Of a stretch of DNA of 38,931 bases, positions 7,866 to 15,995 are shown piece by piece (position 1 is the stretch's first letter; every line of letters begins with the position of its first letter). Origin of the DNA: an uncultured Flavobacteriaceae bacterium (GTDB lineage: Bacteria; Bacteroidota; Bacteroidia; Flavobacteriales; Flavobacteriaceae); contig CAJWVI010000018.1 in assembly GCA_913048115.1 (NCBI GenBank), positions 1-38,931 on the forward strand. The letters run 5' to 3'. A program made the position numbers and the translations under genes. The notes under the pieces are model-generated. The model ran no database searches, was not told the DNA's origin, and saw only the letters and a program-made list of their open reading frames with translations.

Positions 7866-8092
7866 AAATCAAATACAGAAGTTCTTTTGGTGTATACTAA
7901 ATCTTTTATGTGCAAAAAAAAACCCAAAGTAACATAGATAGCAAACCACACCCCTAGGGTAGCAAAAGACAAATAGATAAAAAGCAACCGCACACTCTTT
8001 GCTCTCATTCCAAGACGCTCTGCCAAACGTGCACAAACATAATATCCATGACGCTCAAAGTAATGACGCACATTGTAAACCCATTGTAACAT
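7862..8092 (-). CDS. Small PspC-domain membrane protein
   Basis: 76 residues forming one PspC-type domain: an N-terminal stretch with VCARLAERLGMRAKSVRLLF typical of the family, then a long hydrophobic segment (about 35-62) and a short basic-polar tail. PspC proteins are inner-membrane sensors or regulators of envelope stress in Proteobacteria; the short Bacteroidota versions are mostly uncharacterised. Its stop codon TGA overlaps the start of the potassium-channel gene by four bases (ATGA), suggesting a joint membrane function. Bases 8093-8204 upstream show no clear promoter box. Confidence 0.8.
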   Translation of the reverse strand: MLQWVYNVRHYFERHGYYVCARLAERLGMRAKSVRLLFIYLSFATLGVWFAIYVTLGFFLHIKDLVYTKRTSVFDL

Positions 8093-8204
8093 TGATGCAA
8101 GTTAGCTCTTTTTTTTCTCAAATGTCCATCGCATTTGAGCAAAAAACTAGTGTTAAAAAGTCTATAATTTATAATACTCCTTTTTAAAATTTAAAACTTC
8201 ATGG

Positions 8205-8250
8205 AAAAAAAAACCCAAAACACAACCGTAAGCTGAAGTTTTGGGTTTTT
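8205..8250 (-). terminator. Terminator of the PLP-enzyme gene
   Basis: Inverted repeat AAAAACCCAAAAC (8209-8221) with GTTTTGGGTTTTT (8238-8250), loop 16 bases, starting 17 bases after the stop codon at 8268. On the minus strand the stem ends in a run of nine T. An outer segment, AAAACTTC (8193-8200), can instead pair with GAAGTTTT (8235-8242), which overlaps one arm. Confidence 0.8.
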
Positions 8251-8267
8251 ATATAATTAGGAATTAC

Positions 8268-9248
8268 TTATTCAATATATCCCATTTTTTTCATCCATTG
8301 GTCATTATACATTTTCCCTACGTACCTACTTCCATGATCGTGAAACAAAACCACTACCACATCATCTTGTGTAAAATGCCCTTTTAATTGGTGTAAACCT
8401 TTCATGGCTGCACCAGCAGAATTACCCAAAAACATTCCTTCGGTCTTTGATAATTTTTGTGTCCAGATAGCAGCGTCCTTATCGGTAACCTTCGTAAAAC
8501 CATCTATAATGTCAAAGTCTACATTTTCTGGCAATATATCTTCGCCAATTCCTTCTGTAACGTATGGATAAATTTCTTTTTCATCAAAAACACCTGTTTC
8601 ATGGTATTTCTTAAAAACACTCCCGTAAGTATCTATACCCCATATTTTTACGGATGGGTTTTGTTCTTTTAGATATCTCCCAACACCACTAATAGTGCCT
8701 CCAGTGCCAACACCAACTACAAAGTGAGTAACTTTACCGTCAGTTTGTTTCCAAATTTCTGGACCTGTGCTTTGGTAATGTGCCTTGGCATTACTCGGGT
8801 TATCGTATTGATTTACATACCAGCTATTGTCTGTCTCTTCTGCTAGACGCTTTGAAGTAGAATAATAAGACCTTGGGTCGTCTGGCGCCACATCGGTTGG
8901 GCACACCACTACCTCGCTTCCTACGGCACGTAAAATATCTATTTTTTCTTTACTCTGCTTATCACTAATAACGCAAACCATCTTGTACCCTTTTACAATT
9001 GCAGCAAGCGCTAAGCCCATACCCGTGTTACCGCTGGTACCCTCAATAATAGTAGCTCCTGGCTGCAAACGCCCATCTGCTTCTGCATCTTCAATCATCA
9101 TCAAGGCCATACGGTCTTTGGTAGAATTTCCTGGGTTAAATGTTTCGTATTTAGCGAGCACAAGTCCTGGAATTTCTTCAGCTAGTTTATTTATTTTTAC
9201 CATTGGAGTATTTCCAATAGTTCCTAATATATTTTCTGCGTAGTCCAT
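8268..9248 (-). CDS. PLP-dependent cysteine synthase / cystathionine beta-synthase family enzyme
   Basis: 326-residue fold-type II PLP enzyme. The PLP lysine is K44 (GNSTKDRMAL); the phosphate and substrate loops are visible as EGTSGNTG (69-76) and a later VGTGGTISG. The sequence is closer to the catalytic core of cystathionine beta-synthase (ETFNPGNSTKDRMALMMIED, AEADGRLQPGATIIE) than to CysK, but it lacks the C-terminal CBS pair. It therefore makes either cysteine from an activated serine and sulfide, or cystathionine from serine and homocysteine. The start chosen is the ATG at 9246-9248 (MDYAENILG). An in-frame ATG at 9290 is rejected because a perfect -7 box (9280-9287) lies between the two. 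A terminator follows. Confidence 0.88.
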   Translation of the reverse strand: MDYAENILGTIGNTPMVKINKLAEEIPGLVLAKYETFNPGNSTKDRMALMMIEDAEADGRLQPGATIIEGTSGNTGMGLALAAIVKGYKMVCVISDKQSKEKIDILRAVGSEVVVCPTDVAPDDPRSYYSTSKRLAEETDNSWYVNQYDNPSNAKAHYQSTGPEIWKQTDGKVTHFVVGVGTGGTISGVGRYLKEQNPSVKIWGIDTYGSVFKKYHETGVFDEKEIYPYVTEGIGEDILPENVDFDIIDGFTKVTDKDAAIWTQKLSKTEGMFLGNSAGAAMKGLHQLKGHFTQDDVVVVLFHDHGSRYVGKMYNDQWMKKMGYIE

Positions 9249-9279
9249 AGTATTATAAAATGTATATAATTTCAGAATA

Positions 9280-9287
9280 CAAAGGTA
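9280..9287 (-). promoter_or_regulatory. -7 promoter box of the PLP-enzyme gene
   Basis: TACCTTTG on the minus strand matches TAnnTTTG, 31 bases before the ATG at 9248. No TTG lies at the expected -33 distance. Confidence 0.45.
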
Positions 9288-9327
9288 CATTCTTAGCGTG
9301 GATTTGAACGGCTATATTGTAGGTTCC

Positions 9328-10566
9328 TTAATCAAATCGTATTGCAGTAACTGGAGATATCTTTGAGATGATATAACTTGGTATTAAAAGTATTAAAAAA
9401 CACAAGACCAAAGTACCAACATTAAGCCCTAGTATGTAACTCAAATCAAGGTAAACAGGAACTTGGTTTACATAATAGGTGTTTGGATCTAGTGGAAAGA
9501 AATTAAATTGTTGTTGCAATAACAATAAACCAATCCCAATTAAATTTCCCCAAAACAAACCAACACCAACCAAATACATAGCATTGTAAATAAATATTTT
9601 TCTCACACTCCAAGTGGAGCTCCCCAATGCTTTTAAAATACCAATCATTTTGGTGCGCTCTAAGATGAGTACTAGTAAGGCAGTAATCATATTAAACCCA
9701 GACACAATAATCATCAAGACAATGATGAGTGCTACATTAAAGTCAAACAAGTCCAGCCACTCAAAGATAGAGTAAAACCTACCGCGTATGCTTTGGGTAT
9801 CAAGCATACTACCAATACTATCATAAACCTCATTGTTGGTTTTTTCTAGCGCATCAAAATCTTTTACAAACAATTCAAAGGCACCAATTTGGTCTGGAGC
9901 CCATCCATTAAGGCGCTGTATATGTTTTATATCTCCTAGAATAAATTGCGAGTCAAATTGCTGAAAACCACTTGTGTATAGCCCTACAATTTTAAAAGCC
10001 CTAGTGCGCGGAGGCTTGCTGCTATTTTCATTAAAAAAATAGGTCAAAGCTTTATCTCCAATTTTCAAACCAAGTCTATTGGCTAGAAAGTCTGAAACAA
10101 GCACCTCATTGCTTATTGCTTTTTTTGTAAAATCTGGCAGGACACCAGCAGTTAAGAAATCTTCAAAATAACTCCAGTTATAATCTGCACCAACACCTTT
10201 TACAATAATACCCTCAAAATCTGTTTTTGTTCTAACCACAGCGCCCTTAGAAGCCGTTATTTGAATATGATTTACATTATCTGAGATTGTAAAATTAGGA
10301 TAAAAGTCTTGTTCTATTGAAATTGGAACTTGAGAGTCATCAGAGTTATTTGTGTCGAAATTTGTAATAATTAAATCTCCATTAAAAGCAGATACTTTTT
10401 CTTTAATTTTATTCTGTAAGCCTACACTTGTGGCTATTGAAATTAACATGGTTATCATACCCAAAGAAATTGCTAGAATTGCAATTTTTATTATTGGCGC
10501 TGAAATACTACTTTTATAGTCTTTATGAGCAGCAATACGGCGAGCGATAAAATATTCGAAATTCAT
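9328..10566 (-). CDS. FtsX/LolE-type ABC transporter permease
   Basis: 412-residue inner-membrane protein of the MacB/LolC/LolE permease class. An N-terminal transmembrane helix (about 25-50; IIKIAILAISLGMITMLISI) is followed by a periplasmic MacB-like core (about 55-270) and three C-terminal helices in the FtsX domain, with the motif IGILKALGSSTWSVRKIFIY. It lacks an ATPase; a partner such as a LolD-like protein must be encoded elsewhere. Lipoprotein release or another mechanotransmission job is inferred. The start is the ATG at 10564-10566 (MNFEYFIARRIA, the usual family start). A minus-strand -7 box at 10591-10598 makes the upstream ATG (10593) untenable. The start codon lies only seven bases from the divergent start of the NamZ-type gene. 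Confidence 0.85.
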   Translation of the reverse strand: MNFEYFIARRIAAHKDYKSSISAPIIKIAILAISLGMITMLISIATSVGLQNKIKEKVSAFNGDLIITNFDTNNSDDSQVPISIEQDFYPNFTISDNVNHIQITASKGAVVRTKTDFEGIIVKGVGADYNWSYFEDFLTAGVLPDFTKKAISNEVLVSDFLANRLGLKIGDKALTYFFNENSSKPPRTRAFKIVGLYTSGFQQFDSQFILGDIKHIQRLNGWAPDQIGAFELFVKDFDALEKTNNEVYDSIGSMLDTQSIRGRFYSIFEWLDLFDFNVALIIVLMIIVSGFNMITALLVLILERTKMIGILKALGSSTWSVRKIFIYNAMYLVGVGLFWGNLIGIGLLLLQQQFNFFPLDPNTYYVNQVPVYLDLSYILGLNVGTLVLCFLILLIPSYIISKISPVTAIRFD

Positions 10567-10573
10567 TAGGTCT

Positions 10574-11929
10574 ATGGGAGTATCTTTTTTCAAAAATATA
10601 GTATTTATACCGATTTTAGGATTGTTTTCATGCGGAAGTAGCGCTGTAGAAAAAAATCAAGGGCTTGCCCATAATATCATAGCGCAGGATACACTTCATA
10701 TTTCAGAAAATAAAAAAGCAACAAAAGAAGAAAGTGCAAAAATTAAAACAACCCTTCAAGACACCATTTTAATTGGGAGAAGTATTCCAGCAAAAAGCTC
10801 AAAACATATTTTAACAGGAGCCAATCAATGGCAATCATACATGGATCTGCTTAGTAATAAAAAGGTAGGAGTTGTTGCCAACCAAACCTCTATGGTAAAT
10901 GACACTTTAGAAAACAAGCACAACCTAAGGGTGGTTGATTTTCATTTGGTAGATTTTATAAATGAATTTGACAAGAACGTTACCAAAGTATTTGCGCCAG
11001 AACATGGCTTTAGAGGCAAAGCAGATGCTGGTGAGGTGGTAAAGGACGGAGTAGATCTTAAGACCGGGATTCCTATTATTTCACTTTATGGGAAAAATAA
11101 AAAACCAACTGCGGCACAACTTAGTAATGTAGATATTATGGTGTTTGACATTCAGGACGTAGGGGCCCGATTTTACACCTATATTTCTTCACTCCACTAT
11201 GTTATGGAGGCCTGCGCAGAGAATAACATTCCTGTTATTGTGCTTGACAGGCCTAACCCTAATGGGCACTATACAGATGGACCTATATTGGAGCCTGAAC
11301 ACACAAGTTTTGTGGGCATGCATCCTGTTGCTGTTGTTCATGGGATGACCATTGGAGAGTATGCACAAATGATTAATGGCCAGGGCTGGCTGGCAAACCA
11401 AATACAGTGTGATCTTAGGGTAATTAAAATGAAAAACTACACACATCAAACTACCTATTCACTTCCTGTAAAACCTTCTCCTAATCTACCTAACGATGTT
11501 GCAATTACCCTATATCCTAGCCTATGTTTTTTTGAAGGAACCCCAATAAGCGCAGGAAGAGGCACAAGCAAGCAATTCCAGATTTTTGGAGCCCCTACAC
11601 TAAGCAAAAGAAACTACAGCTACGGCTTTACACCTCAAGCTAATGAAGGTGCTAAATACCCAAAATTTAAAGGAGAGTACTGCAACGGGCTTGACCTTAG
11701 TAATACAAAAAAATTAAACAAAATAAACCTACATTGGTTAATCCAGGCGTATACTACTTCTGGAAAAAAGGAAGAATTTTTTAATACCTTCTTCACAAAA
11801 CTTGCTGGAACTACAAAACTTCAAAAACAAATTACTCAAGGACATAGTGAAAAACAAATAAGAGCTTCTTGGCAACAAGGGCTTAATGCCTACAACTTAA
11901 TGAGAAAAGAATACCTGCTTTACGAATAA
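10574..11929 (+). CDS. NamZ-type (DUF1343) exo-beta-N-acetylmuramidase lipoprotein
   Basis: 451 residues. A lipoprotein signal peptide with lipobox GLFSC puts the lipidated cysteine at residue 20. A low-complexity linker follows, then the DUF1343 domain (about 75-451) with KVGVVANQTSM, KVFAPEHGFRG, VFDIQDVGARFYTY and VLDRPNPNG. NamZ of Tannerella, a characterised member, cleaves N-acetylmuramic acid from the non-reducing end of peptidoglycan fragments. A role in cell-wall recycling is therefore likely, at the outer or periplasmic face. The start codon is seven bases from the divergent permease start, so its promoter must lie inside the permease coding region; none could be picked out. Confidence 0.88.
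   Translation: MGVSFFKNIVFIPILGLFSCGSSAVEKNQGLAHNIIAQDTLHISENKKATKEESAKIKTTLQDTILIGRSIPAKSSKHILTGANQWQSYMDLLSNKKVGVVANQTSMVNDTLENKHNLRVVDFHLVDFINEFDKNVTKVFAPEHGFRGKADAGEVVKDGVDLKTGIPIISLYGKNKKPTAAQLSNVDIMVFDIQDVGARFYTYISSLHYVMEACAENNIPVIVLDRPNPNGHYTDGPILEPEHTSFVGMHPVAVVHGMTIGEYAQMINGQGWLANQIQCDLRVIKMKNYTHQTTYSLPVKPSPNLPNDVAITLYPSLCFFEGTPISAGRGTSKQFQIFGAPTLSKRNYSYGFTPQANEGAKYPKFKGEYCNGLDLSNTKKLNKINLHWLIQAYTTSGKKEEFFNTFFTKLAGTTKLQKQITQGHSEKQIRASWQQGLNAYNLMRKEYLLYE
10591..10598 (-). promoter_or_regulatory. -7 promoter box of the permease gene, inside the divergent CDS
   Basis: TATTTTTG on the minus strand matches TAnnTTTG, 24 bases before the permease ATG at 10566 and inside the signal-peptide codons of the NamZ-type gene. 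No -33 TTG is found at the usual distance. Confidence 0.4.
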
Positions 11930-11944
11930 ACCTAAAAGGTTGTT

Positions 11945-12487
11945 TTAATCTCTCCCGTTAAATTTAAATTTCTTGCCCTTAGGGTTGGTCCCTAAGTCAA
12001 TGGTTTTCTGCATGGCCTCAACAATATTGAAAGCAGCAGGACAAATAGCAGTATTGACAAGTGTGATCTCGCTTATTTTGTGAAAATTTCTTCGATTGGT
12101 GTGTGGGTATTCTTGACAAGCTTTTGGGCGTACGTCATAAATAGTACAGCTATTATCATTTTCGTCTAAAAAACTGCAAGGTGCTGTTCTCAATACATGA
12201 AAATTATCTTCATCTACCTCTAGATAGGTCTCAATGAAGCGTTGCTCTTTCATTCTAAAATGCTTAGAAATTCTAAAAATATCTTTTTCTGTAAAAATAG
12301 GGCTTGTTGTTTTGCAACAATTAGCACAGGTAAGGCAATCTGTTTTTTTAAACTCAGCGTCATGAAGATCAGACATGATACGATCTAAATGCTTTGGTGT
12401 TTTCTTCTTGAGTTTAGCGAAGAATTTTTTATGCTCGTTATGTTTATCTTTGGCTTTTTTAGGGAGCTCTCGTAATGTTTGTTCCAT
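11945..12487 (-). CDS. YkgJ-family cysteine-cluster protein
   Basis: 180 residues, cytoplasmic by sequence. Cysteines follow the YkgJ (CxxCxxCC) pattern: TDCLTCANCCKT near residue 53, then CSFLDENDNSC and YDVRPKACQEYP about 50 residues later. This is the signature of the zinc- or iron-sulfur-binding family UPF0153/YkgJ, whose function is not established. The start is close to a perfect -7 box (12493-12500) with five bases between box and ATG, which suggests a leaderless transcript. It converges on the NamZ-type gene with a 15-base gap and diverges from the methyltransferase gene. Confidence 0.85.
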   Translation of the reverse strand: MEQTLRELPKKAKDKHNEHKKFFAKLKKKTPKHLDRIMSDLHDAEFKKTDCLTCANCCKTTSPIFTEKDIFRISKHFRMKEQRFIETYLEVDEDNFHVLRTAPCSFLDENDNSCTIYDVRPKACQEYPHTNRRNFHKISEITLVNTAICPAAFNIVEAMQKTIDLGTNPKGKKFKFNGRD

Positions 12488-12492
12488 AACAG

Positions 12493-12500
12493 CAAAAGTA
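12493..12500 (-). promoter_or_regulatory. -7 promoter box, apparently leaderless, for the YkgJ-type gene
   Basis: TACTTTTG on the minus strand, a perfect TAnnTTTG, ends five bases before the ATG at 12487. With start sites normally about five to seven bases after this box, the mRNA would begin at or next to the start codon. No -33 TTG is seen. Confidence 0.5.
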
Positions 12501-12585
12501 CGAAATAAAGGATATTGAATATGGATTTGATTTTAAAATCAGTTTTTTATTCAAGTTTAATGATAGACTTCAATTTCAATTTCAC

Positions 12586-13293
12586 ATGAAAGACATTCTA
12601 GGCATGGCCTTACTAGATTATTACAACAACGCATATACAGAAGATATTATCTTTACCACCAACATAAGCGAAGAGGATGAAATGCCCTTACCTTATTTAT
12701 TTAGAGACTATACAGAGATGCCAAATATAGAACAACGTGCTTTGCAAAATGCGAAAGGTACTGTGTTAGATATAGTATGCGGGGTAGGGAATCGAGCACT
12801 TTACCTGCAAAACAAAGGCCTAGATGTACTGGCTATTGATGTTTCTAAAGGGGCTATTGATATTGCAAAAAAACGCGGAGTCATTCATGCAACACAAACC
12901 GAATTACTGGCACTTACAGAGCGGCGATTTGACACCATTTTACTATTAAGCAATGGTACTGGAGTTTTTGGAAGCCTAAAAAATATTGCAAAACATCTTC
13001 AACACCTAAAAACACTGCTCAGTAGTGGTGGACAGATTTTAATAGACTCTACCGATTTACGATACATGTATGATCAACAAGAAGGTCAAGATGCCATATG
13101 GATACCTGCAGATCGTTATTATGGTGAACTATCGTGCACCCTATCCTACAAAGGAGAACTAAGTGATTCTTTTGCTTGGCTGTATCTTGATAGTCACCTA
13201 TTTGAAAATGCAGCTAAGGCCAGTGGTTTTACTTTTGAAATTATAGAACAAGGAGACCATTTTGACTATCTAGCCAAATTAACTATTGCCTAA
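12586..13293 (+). CDS. Class I SAM-dependent methyltransferase
   Basis: 235-residue Rossmann methyltransferase. The SAM-binding motif I is VLDIVCGVGN (about 61-70), with an acidic loop at the end of beta 2 (DVLAIDVSKGAIDIAKKRG) and a FDTILLLSNGTGVFG stretch corresponding to motif IV. It resembles the small-molecule methyltransferases of the Methyltransf_25 type rather than a known RNA or protein methylase. The substrate is unknown. It is divergent from the YkgJ-type gene (98 bases apart) and followed by the metalloprotease gene on the same strand after 128 bases. Confidence 0.85.
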   Translation: MKDILGMALLDYYNNAYTEDIIFTTNISEEDEMPLPYLFRDYTEMPNIEQRALQNAKGTVLDIVCGVGNRALYLQNKGLDVLAIDVSKGAIDIAKKRGVIHATQTELLALTERRFDTILLLSNGTGVFGSLKNIAKHLQHLKTLLSSGGQILIDSTDLRYMYDQQEGQDAIWIPADRYYGELSCTLSYKGELSDSFAWLYLDSHLFENAAKASGFTFEIIEQGDHFDYLAKLTIA

Positions 13294-13392
13294 GGCGATA
13301 CATTATAATAAAATGCAAGAGTACCCTTTAGTTTTATTACTAAAAACATATCATTAAAAGCAAAACATATTTTCAAAAACCAATTAAACAGT

Positions 13393-13400
13393 TATGTTTG
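13393..13400 (+). promoter_or_regulatory. -7 promoter box of the metalloprotease gene
   Basis: TATGTTTG matches TAnnTTTG and ends 21 bases before the ATG at 13422. A TTG codon overlapping this box (13398) could open the same frame earlier, but the box makes that unlikely. Confidence 0.5.
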
Positions 13401-13421
13401 CTGAAACACAAAATTATTACT

Positions 13422-14219
13422 ATGACCAGGTTTTATAAAAAACTTACTTTTATTATTTTATTAGTTTTTGTTGTACTGTCATGTAAAAATGATGATGACC
13501 AAGAGATTCAAGAGAGTATGGCAGAAAACCGCAAAGCATTAGGGAGCTCTGCAGAAGATCTTTTAAGTGCTGACACCTACAAAAGTATGACCATAGAGCT
13601 AGTATTTTCTCCGGCATACAAACCCACAACACAAACACTAGATCTGTTTAGAGATTTTATAAACGCACGGGTTAACAAACCCGATGGAATTACTTTTATT
13701 GAAACCAATATTTCAGACCAAAATGGACCGTTTTCTATTTCTCAAATTAGAACTATAGAAAACGAACAAAGAACACGATATACCGTTGGTGATGACATTG
13801 CTGTTTATGTTTACTTTGCCAGCGGAAACGCTAATAGTGACACAAGCACTTCTGTGACCATAGGGACAGCCTACCAAAACACCTCTATTGTTATCTATGA
13901 AAAAACTTTACAAGAAGTAACCAATAATGTACAGGATGTTTTAACACGTCTTGAAGCTACCACTTTGCACCACGAGTTTGGACATCTTTTTGGCTTGGTG
14001 AACATTCAAGATGATGACATTCATCCTGGTGGTAAGCATGAAGATTTAGACCATCAAAAACACTGTATCATTGATGATTGTTTGATGTATTTTGAATCTC
14101 AAACACTGAAGCGTGACCAACTATCTAAAAACATTGAACGGTTAAAAGGTTTTCAAAACATTCCAAGTTTTGATCCAGGTTTTTGCATACACGATTTGCA
14201 AGTTAAAGGGGGAATTTAA
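13422..14219 (+). CDS. Metzincin-like metalloprotease lipoprotein
   Basis: 265 residues. The lipoprotein signal ends VVLSC, with the lipidated cysteine at residue 21, followed by KNDDD, an acidic patch reminiscent of Bacteroidota surface-export signals. The zinc motif is HEFGHLFGLVN (184-194): ligands H184 and H188, base E185. The third position, normally His or Asp in metzincins, is Asn194. A Met-turn candidate (CLMYF, M222) follows. It matches the flavobacterial family often called membrane metalloprotease. The start is the ATG at 13422 rather than a TTG at 13398, because the former gives a clean signal peptide and lies after a -7 box. It converges on the amidohydrolase gene with only seven bases between stop codons. 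Confidence 0.75.
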   Translation: MTRFYKKLTFIILLVFVVLSCKNDDDQEIQESMAENRKALGSSAEDLLSADTYKSMTIELVFSPAYKPTTQTLDLFRDFINARVNKPDGITFIETNISDQNGPFSISQIRTIENEQRTRYTVGDDIAVYVYFASGNANSDTSTSVTIGTAYQNTSIVIYEKTLQEVTNNVQDVLTRLEATTLHHEFGHLFGLVNIQDDDIHPGGKHEDLDHQKHCIIDDCLMYFESQTLKRDQLSKNIERLKGFQNIPSFDPGFCIHDLQVKGGI

Positions 14220-14226
14220 AAAACAG

Positions 14227-15870
14227 TTATTTTTTGACATGTTTGTGATCAAACACTTTTACCCCATTAATAAAGGTTGCTAATGTTTTTACAGAAGCAA
14301 TACTATCTTCGTTAATTTTCATGATATCTTTTTCTAGGACGGTGAAATCGGCAAATTTACCAGCTTCAATACTTCCTTTTTCAGCCTCTTCAAAATTAGC
14401 ATAAGCGGCCCAAATAGTCATTCCTTTTAATGTTTCGACTCTGCTTAAGGCTTCTTCTTTTCTAAAACCAGTTGCTGGGTATTGTTTTAAATCTTTACGA
14501 GCCACTGCTGCATAAAACGTATGCATTGGATTGACCCCCTCTACAGGAAAGTCTGTACCCAAGGCTACTATTCCAGCATTGTCAAGCAATGTTTTATAAG
14601 CATAAGCTCCTTTAATTCTTTGGTCACCAAGCCTTTCTTGAGCCCAATACATATCACTAGTGGCATGCGTTGGCTGTATGGATGGAATGATGTTTTTAGA
14701 GAAGTGTGTGAAATCTGTTGATGATAACACTTGAGCATGCTCGATACGCCAACGTCTATCCTTTTTGCCTTCTAAGGCTTTTTGATACGCCCTAATCACT
14801 GCAATATTAGCAGAGTCGCCAATGGCATGGGTATTCATCTGGAAGCCCGCTGCGGAAATTCTAGAAGCCAAACGCTCTAATGTAGCAGCATCAGTAATCA
14901 TGGCGCCAAAATGATTATGACTATCACTATAGGGCTCTCGCAGTGCTGCTCCTCTGCTTCCTAAAGCGCCATCTGCGTATACTTTCACAGAACGTATGTT
15001 GAGCCTATCGGTCTTTATAATACCTTTTGGTAGGAAATAATCTAGTGCTGCAGGAGTGTTACTTACCATGGCATATACTCGCAACGACAATTCACCTGCC
15101 GCCTGTAATTCTTGAATAGCTGTAATAACATCTACAGATAGTCCCGCATCATCTATGGTTGTAAGCCCATAAGATAAACAAACTTGCTCTGCTTCTTTTA
15201 GGGTTTTTTTAATGGTTTCTTTAGATGGTTTTGGCACTGTTTCATACACCAAGCTCATTGGGGTGTCTATAAGTAGCCCAGTTAATTCTCCATCTTTTAA
15301 CACTATGGTACCTCCTGCAACTTTGGTAGCTGAAGTAATTCCTGCTAGTTCTAGCGCTTTTGTATTGGCCACCATGGCATGTCCATCTATTCTGGTAAGT
15401 GCTACTGGTGTTTGTGGGAACAACACATCCAACATTTTATTGTCTGGAAATACTTGCAAGTCCCAATCATTTTGATCCCAACCGCGACCTAGTATAAAAT
15501 CCAGTTGTTTCTCTTCTTGAAATGCTACTGTCTTTTCTAAGACGTCTTTAAAACTAGTGGTCCCAACCAAATCAAGGTGCTGCATAGTCACTCCAAGGTT
15601 ATATAAATGAGCATGAGCGTCTATAAGGCCAGGGACAATAGTTTTACCTTGTGCATCATAACTATTGGTGCTACGATACTTCAACTCTAATTCGGGCTTT
15701 TTACCTACTTCAAGAATTTTACCATCTTTTACCACAAAGGCAGCTGCCACATCAAAGGTTTGGTTTACGGTATAAATCGTAGCATTTTTAACCAACAAAT
15801 CTGCAGGGAGCTTTTCATCTACGCAAGCAGTTAACAAAAAAACAAGACTAAGGCAACTAAGAAATTTCAT
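14227..15870 (-). CDS. YtcJ-like amidohydrolase lipoprotein
   Basis: 547 residues with a lipoprotein signal (LLTAC, cysteine 16). The amidohydrolase fold follows: HAH metal motif in GLIDAHAHLYNLG, a later QMNTHAIGD histidine, EHAQVLSS, and the metal aspartate in GTDFPVEGVNP. The length and domain pattern match the YtcJ/AepA branch (Amidohydro_3), hydrolases of amide or related bonds, often of unknown natural substrate. Lipidation puts it on the periplasmic or outer-membrane side, different from the cytoplasmic members. It is transcribed toward the metalloprotease gene, leaving seven bases between the two stops. Confidence 0.88.
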   Translation of the reverse strand: MKFLSCLSLVFLLTACVDEKLPADLLVKNATIYTVNQTFDVAAAFVVKDGKILEVGKKPELELKYRSTNSYDAQGKTIVPGLIDAHAHLYNLGVTMQHLDLVGTTSFKDVLEKTVAFQEEKQLDFILGRGWDQNDWDLQVFPDNKMLDVLFPQTPVALTRIDGHAMVANTKALELAGITSATKVAGGTIVLKDGELTGLLIDTPMSLVYETVPKPSKETIKKTLKEAEQVCLSYGLTTIDDAGLSVDVITAIQELQAAGELSLRVYAMVSNTPAALDYFLPKGIIKTDRLNIRSVKVYADGALGSRGAALREPYSDSHNHFGAMITDAATLERLASRISAAGFQMNTHAIGDSANIAVIRAYQKALEGKKDRRWRIEHAQVLSSTDFTHFSKNIIPSIQPTHATSDMYWAQERLGDQRIKGAYAYKTLLDNAGIVALGTDFPVEGVNPMHTFYAAVARKDLKQYPATGFRKEEALSRVETLKGMTIWAAYANFEEAEKGSIEAGKFADFTVLEKDIMKINEDSIASVKTLATFINGVKVFDHKHVKK

Positions 15871-15935
15871 AGGTAAAATGCTTTTAAGTGAAAATAAAGA
15901 ATGTTTTATGGATACGCTGCTTTAATTAAAAACCG

Positions 15936-15972
15936 AAAAAACCAAAAATCATAGAAACAACGTTTTGGTTTT
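15936..15972 (-). terminator. Probable terminator of the choice-of-anchor-B gene
   Basis: AAAACCAAAA (15938-15947) and TTTTGGTTTT (15963-15972) form a 10-base stem with a 15-base loop, 23 bases after the stop codon at 15996. On the minus strand the stem runs into a T-rich stretch. The stem has few G-C pairs. Confidence 0.5.
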
Positions 15973-15995
15973 CAGGTAGTATATGAGTGGAGAAA

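Noticed and set aside
9248-9290. Upstream ATG (9290) for the PLP-enzyme gene
   Set aside because: The extension is not family-like and would cover the -7 box at 9280-9287.
11929-11941. AACCT-AAA-AGGTT stem between the NamZ-type and YkgJ-type genes as a terminator
   Set aside because: Only five pairs, no real T-run; too weak to call.
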